Shown: piece by piece, positions 31,062 through 39,561 of the stretch
Position numbering within the stretch: position 1 is the stretch's first letter
Layout of the letters: each line of letters opens with the position of its first letter
Assembly: GCA_947499725.1 (NCBI GenBank)
Contig: CANMPK010000001.1
Coordinates: 186,001 to 250,000 of the forward strand
Length of the DNA: 64,000 nucleotides
Reading direction: 5' to 3'
Source: an uncultured Paracoccaceae bacterium
GTDB lineage: Bacteria; Pseudomonadota; Alphaproteobacteria; Rhodobacterales; Rhodobacteraceae
The notes under the pieces: model-generated
The model's database searches: none
The model's input: the letters and a program-made list of their open reading frames with translations, nothing else
What the model was told of the DNA's origin: nothing
Made by a program: the position numbers and the translations under genes

Positions 31062-31763
31062 TCAGGTCACAGGCCGTTCTGCCGCGCAAAAGGTTGGAAT
31101 CTTTGTCAGGTCTCGCAAAATATGATGCGGGCGATGGGGCAGGTGGTCAACCGGTTCGTTGGCGCGATTAACCCATGCGGTGACAAAGCCAAAGCCCGAG
31201 GCCCCCGCCGCATCCCAGCCATTAGAAGACACAAACAACACCTCATCGGCGGCGCAGTCAAACCGATCCAGCACCATCTGATAGACGCGCGCATCTGGCT
31301 TAAACACGCCCACCTCTTCTACGCTCAGGCAATCATCCAGCAAGGGCCCAATGCCCGCGCTTTGCACTGCGCCCTTCAGCATATCCGGCGCGCCATTCGA
31401 CAAAATCGCGGTTTTCAAACCGGCTGCTTTGAGTTCGTGCAACATATCCGGCACTTCGGGATAGGCAGACAGTTCCCAGTATAGCTGCAACAGCCGCGTG
31501 CGCAGGCGCTGATCGCCATGCAGGCCCGAGGCTTCCAAAGCCCAATCCAGCCCGTTCTGCGTGACGGTCCAGAAATCCGTATGTTCTTGGGTGATCGCGC
31601 GCAGCCAAGTGTATTGCAGCTGCTTTAGTCGCCAATCATTTGCGACCTTTTGCCAGTGATCTTTCAAAATCGCATCGTCGGGCTCTTCTGCCGCTTGCCG
31701 CGCGGCCGAGGCCACATCAAACAAGGTTCCGTATGCATCAAAAATGCAAGTGGTCACTGCCAT
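31062..31763 (-). CDS. Haloacid dehalogenase type II
   Basis: TTCIFDAYGTLFDV, LKTAILSNGAPDML, VSSNGWDAAGASGFGFVTAWVNR. Confidence 0.92.
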   Translation of the reverse strand: MAVTTCIFDAYGTLFDVASAARQAAEEPDDAILKDHWQKVANDWRLKQLQYTWLRAITQEHTDFWTVTQNGLDWALEASGLHGDQRLRTRLLQLYWELSAYPEVPDMLHELKAAGLKTAILSNGAPDMLKGAVQSAGIGPLLDDCLSVEEVGVFKPDARVYQMVLDRFDCAADEVLFVSSNGWDAAGASGFGFVTAWVNRANEPVDHLPHRPHHILRDLTKIPTFCAAERPVT

Positions 31764-31935
31764 TTCAAACCCTCCCCAGAGTCTCCGGTTTCGGCCTCCC
31801 CAGACCTATGGTCGCAAGAATGCCCGTGCCCTAACGTTTGTCAATTCCGCAGTTTGCACTTTAGAGCACATCCGCGTAGGGTCCGCCGCTAAAGCGCTTG
31901 GATTCTCTGGCGCGACGTAACGTTAGGAACACATC

Positions 31936-32409
31936 ATGGCAGCAGCAAAAAAGGGCGACACAGTCCGTATTCACTACACCGGCACGTTGGATGACGGCAC
32001 AACCTTTGACAGCTCTGCGGGTCGCGATCCGCTGGAATTCACTTTGGGCACTGGCCAAGTGATCAAAGGCTTTGATGACGGTGTGATGGACATGGAAGTC
32101 GGCGAAAAGAAAACCGTCAACATCCCATGTGAATACGCCTATGGCGCAGCCAACGAAGCGATGATCCAAGATGTCCCACGCGAGCAGATCCCTGCAGAGA
32201 TCCCACTCGAAGTTGGTCTGATGCTGCAAATGCAAGGCCCAGGTGGTCAGGTGCTGCCGGTGAAAGTGGTTAAGATCACTGATGAATCCGTCACGCTGGA
32301 TGCCAACCACGAGCTGGCAGGCAAAGACCTGACCTTCGCTCTGGAACTGGTCAGCATCGGCGCGGCAGCGGATGAAGGCAAAGAAGAAGGCGGCTGCGGT
32401 TGCTGCTAA
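31936..32409 (+). CDS. FKBP-type peptidyl-prolyl isomerase (SlyD-like)
   Basis: [58 protein letters not shown]-terminal GGCGCC. Confidence 0.92.
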   Translation: MAAAKKGDTVRIHYTGTLDDGTTFDSSAGRDPLEFTLGTGQVIKGFDDGVMDMEVGEKKTVNIPCEYAYGAANEAMIQDVPREQIPAEIPLEVGLMLQMQGPGGQVLPVKVVKITDESVTLDANHELAGKDLTFALELVSIGAAADEGKEEGGCGCC

Positions 32410-32430
32410 GTCTTTGACCCAGAATTAGAA

Positions 32431-32458
32431 AAGCCGGCCCTTGAGGCCGGCTTTTTTG
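32431..32458 (+). terminator. Rho-independent terminator
   Basis: aagccggcc-cttga-ggccggctttttt. Confidence 0.9.
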
Positions 32459-32478
32459 TTTGTAGCTTTGCGGAAACC

Positions 32479-33267
32479 TTACAGGTTTTCAGGCTGCGGC
32501 ATGCCCAGCACGTGATACCCACCATCCACGCGGATGATTTCGCCAGTGGTGTAAGCCCCCGCCTCAGACGCCAGATACACTGCTGTGCCGCCAACGGCTT
32601 CCAGCGTGGCGTTGCTGCGCATTGGGCTGTTCGCTTCTGTCTGACGGAATGTCTTACGTGCCCCGCCAATCGCAGCGCCGGCCAGTGTTTTCATTGGGCC
32701 AGGAGAAATCGCATTCACGCGAATGCCGTCTGGGCCCAGATCGTTGGCCAGATAGCGTGTTGTGGCTTCCAATGCGGCTTTGGCCACGCCCATCACGTTG
32801 TAATATGGCGTTACACGGTTCGAACCTTGGTAGGTCAGCGTCAGCATTGTGCCGCCGTTGTCTTTCATCATCGGATGCGCACGGCGCGCCACTTCGATGA
32901 AGCTATAGGCTGAGATATCCAAAGAGTTCTTAAAGTTCTCGCGGGATGTATCTTTAAAACGACCTGTCAGCTCGTTTTTGTCGGCAAAGGCAATCGCATG
33001 CACCACGAAATCAATCGTGTCCCAACGCTCTTTTAGCTTGTCAAAGGCGGCATCCAAGGATGCATCGTCGGTGACGTCCACATCCACCATGAAGTCGCTA
33101 CCGACGGTTTCAGCCAAAGGTGCCAAACGTTTGCCGAAGGCTTCGCCTTGATAAGAGAAGGCCAGCTCTGCGCCGGCTTCTGACATGGCTTTGGCAATGC
33201 CCCAAGCGATGGAACGTTCGTTTGCGACACCCATAATCAGGCCGCGTTTTCCAGATAAAGACTGCAT
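32479..33267 (-). CDS. fabI: Enoyl-[acyl-carrier-protein] reductase (NADH)
   Basis: GKRGLIMGVANERSIAWGIAKA, TLTYQGSNRVTPYYNVMGVAKAALEA, RVNAISPGPMKTLA. Confidence 0.95.
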   Translation of the reverse strand: MQSLSGKRGLIMGVANERSIAWGIAKAMSEAGAELAFSYQGEAFGKRLAPLAETVGSDFMVDVDVTDDASLDAAFDKLKERWDTIDFVVHAIAFADKNELTGRFKDTSRENFKNSLDISAYSFIEVARRAHPMMKDNGGTMLTLTYQGSNRVTPYYNVMGVAKAALEATTRYLANDLGPDGIRVNAISPGPMKTLAGAAIGGARKTFRQTEANSPMRSNATLEAVGGTAVYLASEAGAYTTGEIIRVDGGYHVLGMPQPENL

Positions 33268-33270
33268 GGT

Positions 33271-33777
33271 CTATCCCTCGTTTTTTTTGTTGGATAGGCT
33301 TTTTCGGTTTGGGTCGTCAAGGTCGCCCAAGCCATCCAGAAAGCTTGCAAATTCAAATAGGTTTTCAGTAAATTGTTTAAGTTTCGCGTCGTCCCATCCC
33401 ATCAGGTAAGGGCCGAGTTCTGGTAGCAAAGATTTCTGTACAGAAACAAGATGTTCGCCGCCCTTTGGGGTGATCTGTGCGACCTTGCTGCGCTTGTCTG
33501 TGTCCGAGGCGATCATCTTGATCCAGCCTGCGGTTTCAAACTTGGCGAGCATTTTTGTCACAGCCGGTTGGCCCACTTGCACAGTTTTCGCAATATCCGT
33601 GACCCTTTGCGGCGACCGCCTGCGGGCCAAATGCGACAGCACAGACAGCTGCGCCGAGGTTAAGCCCATAGGGGCCAACCGCCGATCCAGAAGCGACTGA
33701 AACAGCTGCGAGGCCAAACCAAACCGATTGGCAAAATCCATGATGTCTTTTGGCTCGACCACTTTTTTCAGACTCAC
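33271..33777 (-). CDS. MarR-family transcriptional regulator
   Basis: APMGLTSAQLSVLSHLARRRSPQRVTDIAKTVQVGQPAVTKMLAKFETAGWI. Confidence 0.9.
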   Translation of the reverse strand: MSLKKVVEPKDIMDFANRFGLASQLFQSLLDRRLAPMGLTSAQLSVLSHLARRRSPQRVTDIAKTVQVGQPAVTKMLAKFETAGWIKMIASDTDKRSKVAQITPKGGEHLVSVQKSLLPELGPYLMGWDDAKLKQFTENLFEFASFLDGLGDLDDPNRKSLSNKKNEG

Positions 33778-33788
33778 TCTTGATCTTT

Positions 33789-33821
33789 ATTCCAAGGAAT
33801 GTAATTTATATTCCACGGAAT
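33789..33821. promoter_or_regulatory. Tandem palindromic operator between marR and a divergent membrane-protein gene
   Basis: attccaaggaat (33789-33800) and attccacggaat (33810-33821), both ATTCC-NN-GGAAT, start-to-start 21 bp. Confidence 0.7.
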
Positions 33822-33840
33822 GCAAATAGGGATTCGCACC

Positions 33841-34434
33841 ATGTTTTTGAAAAAGATGTTTGAGAAAATGACTGAAATGCCGATTTGGCTGCACCTTGGC
33901 CTTACAGCAGGGGCCTTTGTGGGCTTTGGGCAGGTGAAGAATAAGCTCGATGTTCTTTATGCCGCCAGCCAACACCCGGTTGATTTCGCCACGGGGCAGA
34001 CAGGGTTCGATGGCGCTTTGGTGAAAAGCTACTACGCCCATATGCAGGCGCAGGGCACCTTGGATGTTTACGTGTTCACGCAGCAGTTTGATTTCCTGTT
34101 TATGGCCTGCCTTGCGCTATTTGGCGCCTTGTTCGGCACGCTGGTCGCGCGCTATGCGGGGCAGGGCACAAAACGAGGCACATGGGGCCGCCGCTTTGGC
34201 TTCATCGCCGCAGGTCTGGCCATCGCAGGCGCAACAATGGACGCAATGGAAAACCTTGTGTCTTTCGTGATGCTCGCCCAACCGCAGACTTTCGCAAACT
34301 GGCTGGCTCTGCCGTATTCCGGCTTCGCGAGTGTGAAATTCGCGCTGATCACTTTGGCGATGGCGGCTGTTCTCGTAAGCCTGATCTTGGGCGCCCTCAG
34401 CCACCTGCGCCGCCGCCAACCTGTACTGGCCTAA
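33841..34434 (+). CDS. Hypothetical multi-pass membrane protein
   Basis: Four or more hydrophobic segments; start MFLKKMFEKMTEMPIWLHLGL. Confidence 0.75.
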   Translation: MFLKKMFEKMTEMPIWLHLGLTAGAFVGFGQVKNKLDVLYAASQHPVDFATGQTGFDGALVKSYYAHMQAQGTLDVYVFTQQFDFLFMACLALFGALFGTLVARYAGQGTKRGTWGRRFGFIAAGLAIAGATMDAMENLVSFVMLAQPQTFANWLALPYSGFASVKFALITLAMAAVLVSLILGALSHLRRRQPVLA

Positions 34435-34465
34435 CCGTTAAAGCCTAAACCATCCCACAAACGAA

Positions 34466-34499
34466 AACGCCGGAGCTGCATAACAGCTCCGGCGTTTCT
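34466..34499. terminator. Hairpin terminator between convergent genes
   Basis: aacgccggagctg-cataa-cagctccggcgttt. Confidence 0.85.
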
Positions 34500-34521
34500 C
34501 ATTTTCAAAAGCAGCTAGGTT

Positions 34522-35751
34522 TTAGCCGTTGTACTTGGACAGGATCATCGATCCGTTTGTGCCGCCAAAGCCAAAGCTGTTGGTCATCACAGAATCCAGA
34601 CCCGCGTTTTCCACGTAATCTGTGGCGATTTCGCCTTCCAGAATACCTTCCGCCAAAGTGTCCACGTTGATGGATGGCGTGATGAAGTCATTGTCCAGCA
34701 TCAGCAGACAGAAGATCGCTTCCATCGCGCCCGCCGCGCCTTGGCCGTGACCGGTCATAGACTTGGTCGAGCTGATCGGAGGCGTGTTGCCTTCGCCAAA
34801 CACACGGCGCACCGCTTCAACTTCGCCCACATCACCCACTGGCGTAGATGTGCCGTGCGCGTTGATATAGCTCACTTCGCGGCCCTCTGGCAGGGTTTGC
34901 AACGCCAAACGCATCGCGCGCTCACCGCCTTCACCAGACGGAGCCACCATGTCATGGCCATCAGATGTTGCAGCAAAACCAGTGACTTCCGCGTAAATCT
35001 TCGCGCCGCGCGCAAGGGCGTGCTCCAGATCTTCCAGAACCACAATGCCGCCACCACCGGTGATCACAAAACCATCACGGTCTTGGTCAAAGGCACGAGA
35101 CGCCGCCTCTGGCGTGTCGTTCTTCTTGGAAGACATCGCGCCCATCGCGTCAAACAGACAAGACAATGTCCAGTCCAGCTCTTCGCCGCCGCCCGCAAAC
35201 ATCACGTCTTGCTTGCCCATCATGATCTGCTCTGCCGCATTGCCGATACAGTGCAGCGATGTAGAGCACGCCGAGGTGATGGAATAGTTGATGCCTTTGA
35301 TCTTAAACGCCGTCGCAAGGTTGGCAGAGATCGTAGAGCTCATGCACTTAGGCACAGCAAATGGCCCAATGCGTTTCGTCGCGCCGGTTTTCGCAACCGT
35401 TTGGTGCGCGGTCAGCATCGCAGAGGTAGACGGACCACCAGAGCCAGCCACCAGACCGGTGCGCTCATTCACAACCTGATCTTCACCCAGACCAGAATCC
35501 GCAATCGCCTGTTGCATGGCAATATGCGCATAAGCCGCGCCATCCCCCATGAAACGCAGCGCGCGCTTATCGATGTGCTCGGCTGTGTTGATCTTCAGCG
35601 TGCCCGCGATCTGGCTGCGGAACCCGTGTTCCACCATCTCTGGGCTGGCTTCGATACCAGATTTACCTGCGCGCAAAGACGCGGTGACTTCTTCTGCGTT
35701 ATTGCCGATCGAGCTTACGATGCCCAGACCAGTGACGACGACACGACGCAT
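34522..35751 (-). CDS. fabB: 3-oxoacyl-ACP synthase I
   Basis: VVVTGLGIVSSIGNNAEE, NYSITSACSTSLHCIGNA, NAHGTSTPVGD, NSFGFGGTNGSMIL; next to fabA. Confidence 0.95.
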   Translation of the reverse strand: MRRVVVTGLGIVSSIGNNAEEVTASLRAGKSGIEASPEMVEHGFRSQIAGTLKINTAEHIDKRALRFMGDGAAYAHIAMQQAIADSGLGEDQVVNERTGLVAGSGGPSTSAMLTAHQTVAKTGATKRIGPFAVPKCMSSTISANLATAFKIKGINYSITSACSTSLHCIGNAAEQIMMGKQDVMFAGGGEELDWTLSCLFDAMGAMSSKKNDTPEAASRAFDQDRDGFVITGGGGIVVLEDLEHALARGAKIYAEVTGFAATSDGHDMVAPSGEGGERAMRLALQTLPEGREVSYINAHGTSTPVGDVGEVEAVRRVFGEGNTPPISSTKSMTGHGQGAAGAMEAIFCLLMLDNDFITPSINVDTLAEGILEGEIATDYVENAGLDSVMTNSFGFGGTNGSMILSKYNG

Positions 35752-35784
35752 AAGCGTACTCCTGATTTAAATGCCGATAAGGGC

Positions 35785-36294
35785 TTAAGCTTCGGACAGC
35801 GCGACCTTCATGTCTTTGACTTCATAAGCCAGCTCGCCGTCGATTTTCACAATACCATCTGCCACGCCCATTGTCAGGCGGCGGGTTTGTACAGCTTTGG
35901 TGAAATCAATCTCATAGGTCAGCAATTTGCTGTCCGGACGTACCATGCCCTTCAGCTTCACTTCGCCCACACCCAGCGCATAGCCGCGGCCTTTCCAGCC
36001 ACGCCAGCCCAGGTTGAACCCTGTCAGCTGCCACAGACCATCCAAGCCCAAGCAGCCCGGCATGATTGGGTTGCCAGGGAAATGGCACTCAAAGAACCAA
36101 AGGTCAGGTGTGATGTCGAATTCTGCAAGCACGTGGCCTTTGCCATGCGCGCCGCCATCACCAGAGATCTCTGTGATGCGGTCCATCATCAGCATCGGAG
36201 GAGCCGGCAATTGCGCGTTCCCCGGGCCGAACAATTCGCCACGGGCGCATTTCAATAGACCTTCTTTATCGAAGCTGCTTGGATATTCTGACAT
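35785..36294 (-). CDS. fabA: 3-hydroxydecanoyl-ACP dehydratase/isomerase
   Basis: [47 protein letters not shown]. Confidence 0.96.
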   Translation of the reverse strand: MSEYPSSFDKEGLLKCARGELFGPGNAQLPAPPMLMMDRITEISGDGGAHGKGHVLAEFDITPDLWFFECHFPGNPIMPGCLGLDGLWQLTGFNLGWRGWKGRGYALGVGEVKLKGMVRPDSKLLTYEIDFTKAVQTRRLTMGVADGIVKIDGELAYEVKDMKVALSEA

Positions 36295-36483
36295 GCTGGC
36301 CTGTCCCCCGCTTTTATATAACTCAGCCCCCTCTATCATTGTGCGAAAGGGGCGTGCAAGTAGATCAGATACCCAAGCGTCAACATGACAGGCTTTCTGT
36401 GCGCAAATCGCGCACTTGGTGTTTTGATTTGAAATGCCCAAGAAAAGCGCCTAAATGTGGATAAGATTTAAGGCAGGCTCCGA

Positions 36484-36900
36484 ATGACAGCAGATGCTCT
36501 GACACATGGTACCAACTGGTTGACCCAAGCGGGCGTGCGCCCAACGCGCCAGCGCGTGGCTTTGGCGTCTTTGCTGGTGGGCGATGGTCAAGACCGTCAC
36601 GTGACCGCCGAAAGTCTTTTCGCTGATGCGCAAGCGCAGGGCGAAAGCGTGTCTTTGGCCACTGTTTACAACACCTTGCGCGCCTTCTGTGATGCGGGCC
36701 TCATGCAAGAGGTTCTGGTAGATGGCGCCAAAAGCTATTTTGACACCAACACCCACGATCACCCACATTTCTTCTGGGAAGACCGCGGTGAATTGGAAGA
36801 CGCACCCGCAGACCAGCTGAAGATCATCGGCCTGCCTCAAGCGCCAGCGGGCGCCGAGATCGCCAAGGTCGATGTGGTGATCCGCCTGCGCCGCAAGTAA
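36484..36900 (+). CDS. irr: Fur-family iron response regulator Irr-like
   Basis: AGVRPTRQRVALASLLVGDGQDRHVTAESLFADAQAQGESVSLATVYNTLRAFCDAGLMQEV; divergent from fabA. Confidence 0.85.
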   Translation: MTADALTHGTNWLTQAGVRPTRQRVALASLLVGDGQDRHVTAESLFADAQAQGESVSLATVYNTLRAFCDAGLMQEVLVDGAKSYFDTNTHDHPHFFWEDRGELEDAPADQLKIIGLPQAPAGAEIAKVDVVIRLRRK

Positions 36901-36941
36901 ACGCAAGTTTTACGGTTTCAGAAATTCGTTGTCTTTTGAGT

Positions 36942-37067
36942 GGGGCTTCGCCCCTCTTGGCTGCGCCAATTCACCCCAAGGTATTTGGCCAAAGAGAAAT
37001 ATTGCTTCTTCTTGATGAAAATACCTCGGGGGAATGTGGCGCATAGCGCCACAGGGGGCAGAGCCCC
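36942..37067. repeat. Composite imperfect inverted repeat (REP-like) between convergent genes
   Basis: Left arm ggggcttcgcccc...tgcgccaattcaccccaaggtattt; right arm aaaatacctcgggggaatgtggcgcatagcgccacagggggcagagcccc. Confidence 0.75.
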
Positions 37068-37937
37068 TTAGAACCACTGTCCCGGTTCCATCAGCCCTAG
37101 ATCCAGCAACTGACGGCTATGCCATTCAAACGGCACAGAGTTATGCCATTTGAAATGTTTGATGTCATAGGTGCTGCCAGCGTTGGTTTTCAGCGCTTTG
37201 GCGGTGCGGAAAGAACAGACCGTTGCCGTCAGGTTGTTATGCCATTCACAGGCGTAGGTGTTGTATTCTTCATCGTTAAAGGTGAAGTCATCGCGCAGTT
37301 GCAGATCTTCCTTTGCGCGAAAGATCGAGATGCGATCAATTTTGCGACGGGCCTCGCGAATATGTTCTTCAAAGCGCCAGCGCAAACCTCCGTAGAAGTT
37401 CAACTGGCGGCTTTTGGGATGCCCATGGTTGTCTGGGTCTGGCCGCCCCAGCGCGTAGTATCCGGTTTTGTCGATCATCGCGTTTTCCAGCGATACCGCG
37501 TTTGGGAATTGCCCAAACTGATCGGCGTATAGATCAACCACATAGGTCAGCATCGCATCACGACGCTCTTCTGTGTGAAACGCCAGCATCTCGCCAATCT
37601 TGCGCGATTCGCAGAACGGGTAGAGCAGGTATTCCGCGTTGAAACAGTAATAGACCCAAGCGCCAGGCAGGGCGTCATTCACCTGGTTCACCGCCGCAAT
37701 CATCGCGCCACCGGTGGGGTGATCGAAATCCACGCGGATCACGTCTTCGGACACATCATAGGCCATCTTAAAGGCCGGCGGCATGATCGCCACCACCTGT
37801 TTAAAGCCCAAATCCACGTGATGGCGCAGGGTCGAGTCGATCTCCACCTCGTCTTCCACAAAGATCAGCGCAATCGCGCCTTTTCCGATCTTTTCTTTTT
37901 CCGCGTCTAAATACGCATCTATCGACGAATACTGCAT
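37068..37937 (-). CDS. Hypothetical protein with glycosyltransferase-2-like character
   Basis: 290-aa translation from [45 protein letters not shown]; family call tentative. Confidence 0.65.
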   Translation of the reverse strand: MQYSSIDAYLDAEKEKIGKGAIALIFVEDEVEIDSTLRHHVDLGFKQVVAIMPPAFKMAYDVSEDVIRVDFDHPTGGAMIAAVNQVNDALPGAWVYYCFNAEYLLYPFCESRKIGEMLAFHTEERRDAMLTYVVDLYADQFGQFPNAVSLENAMIDKTGYYALGRPDPDNHGHPKSRQLNFYGGLRWRFEEHIREARRKIDRISIFRAKEDLQLRDDFTFNDEEYNTYACEWHNNLTATVCSFRTAKALKTNAGSTYDIKHFKWHNSVPFEWHSRQLLDLGLMEPGQWF

Positions 37938-38061
37938 TGTTTGCTTCGGTCCTGCCCCTGTTTGCTGTCTAAAATCGGCGAATTTGTCGTGCATTGCAAG
38001 CGGGGTGATAACTGATGTAAGAGACCCTCTTGAAACCGTGCCAATCCGTAAGGGGCTTACC

Positions 38062-39384
38062 ATGGCTGATCCCAAGAAACTGTTTATCAAAACATATGGC
38101 TGTCAGATGAATGTTTATGACAGTGAGCGCATGGTCGAAGCCATGGGCGGGGCAGGCTATGAAGCCACGGATACGCCGGATGATGCGGATATGATCCTGC
38201 TCAACACCTGCCACATCCGCGAAAAGGCCGCTGAAAAGGTCTATTCCGAATTGGGCCGTTTCAAAGGTCTGAAAACCGAAAAGCCTGACCTCAAGATCGG
38301 CGTCGCCGGCTGCGTTGCGCAGGCCGAGGGCGCAGAGATCATGAAACGCCAGCCGATGGTCGATCTGGTGGTTGGCCCGCAGGCCTATCACCGCCTGCCA
38401 GAGATGGAAGAGAAGACCCGCAAAGGCAAAAAGGCGCTCGACACGGACTTCCCTGAAGAAGACAAGTTCGAAAAGCTCAAATCCCGCCCCAAAGCCAAAC
38501 GCGCCCCAGCGGCGTTCCTGACGGTCCAAGAAGGCTGCGATAAATTCTGCGCCTTCTGCGTGGTGCCTTACACCCGCGGCGCCGAAGTCTCCCGTCCAGC
38601 CGAGCGTGTGATCCGCGAAGCGCAGGATCTGGTCGAGCGCGGCGTGCGCGAAATCACCCTCTTGGGGCAGAACGTCAACGCCTATCACGGCGAAGGTCTC
38701 AATGGCGGCAGCATGACCCTTGCGCAGCTCATCTGGGAGCTGGATAAAGTCGATGGGCTAGAGCGCATCCGCTTCACCACAAGCCACCCAAATGACATGC
38801 AGGACGATCTGATCGAAGCCCATGGCACCTGCAAAAAACTGATGCCTTACCTGCACTTACCTGTGCAATCGGGCAGCGACAAAATCCTAAAACGCATGAA
38901 CCGCAGCCATACCGCCGAAAGCTATATCCGCTTGATCGAGCGTATCCGCGAAGCGCGTCCAGACCTGTTGCTCTCTGGCGATTTCATCGTTGGCTTCCCA
39001 GAAGAAACCGAAGAAGATTTCCAAGCCACCATGGATTTGGTGCGCGAAGTGAAATACGGCCAAGCCTATTCGTTTAAATACTCCACCCGCCCAGGCACCC
39101 CAGCGGCAGAACGCCCCTTGGTCGACAGCGCCGAAGCGGATGACCGCTTGCAACGCCTGCAAGCGCTGCTGCGCGATCAGCAGACGGAAATCCAAGACAG
39201 TATGGTGGGCCGCGAAGTGTCGGTTCTGCTAGAGCGCGAAGGGCGCGAGGCAGGTCAGATGGTCGGTAAATCCGAGTATCTGCATTCTGTACATTTGGAT
39301 GCCAAGGGACTGAAAATCGGTGATGTGGCCCGCGCGAAGATCGTGAAATCTATGACCAATTCGTTGACAGGCGAGCTGATCTAA
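38062..39384 (+). CDS. miaB: tRNA-2-methylthio-N6-dimethylallyladenosine synthase
   Basis: [35 protein letters not shown] radical-SAM motif, [10 protein letters not shown]. Confidence 0.97.
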   Translation: MADPKKLFIKTYGCQMNVYDSERMVEAMGGAGYEATDTPDDADMILLNTCHIREKAAEKVYSELGRFKGLKTEKPDLKIGVAGCVAQAEGAEIMKRQPMVDLVVGPQAYHRLPEMEEKTRKGKKALDTDFPEEDKFEKLKSRPKAKRAPAAFLTVQEGCDKFCAFCVVPYTRGAEVSRPAERVIREAQDLVERGVREITLLGQNVNAYHGEGLNGGSMTLAQLIWELDKVDGLERIRFTTSHPNDMQDDLIEAHGTCKKLMPYLHLPVQSGSDKILKRMNRSHTAESYIRLIERIREARPDLLLSGDFIVGFPEETEEDFQATMDLVREVKYGQAYSFKYSTRPGTPAAERPLVDSAEADDRLQRLQALLRDQQTEIQDSMVGREVSVLLEREGREAGQMVGKSEYLHSVHLDAKGLKIGDVARAKIVKSMTNSLTGELI

Positions 39385-39537
39385 GAGGCGTTTTTCGCAG
39401 CCTTGCGACGTTTGTAGTGTTTCAGGCCCAGCACGATGTATTGGCAGCCTTAGGGCCATCGAATACGCCAATGCCCTGTGAGAAATTACCCGCATTGCAG
39501 TTGACGAAAATGCGCCTTTCAGCCAGAGATTGTGTGT
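39382..39537 (-). pseudogene. Possible decayed gene remnant (frameshifted 3' end)
   Basis: Minus strand reads TQSLAERRIFVNCNAGNFSQGIGVFDGPKAA in one frame, then [20 protein letters not shown] in a neighbouring frame after about position 39445. Confidence 0.4.
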
Positions 39538-39561
39538 TTTCTAAGTTTGCGTGAGGGTTTT

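Noticed and set aside
34741-36258. 505-aa plus-strand ORF
   Set aside because: Antisense to fabB and fabA, whose translations are unmistakable; composition (Arg/His-rich) is typical of shadow ORFs in GC-rich DNA.
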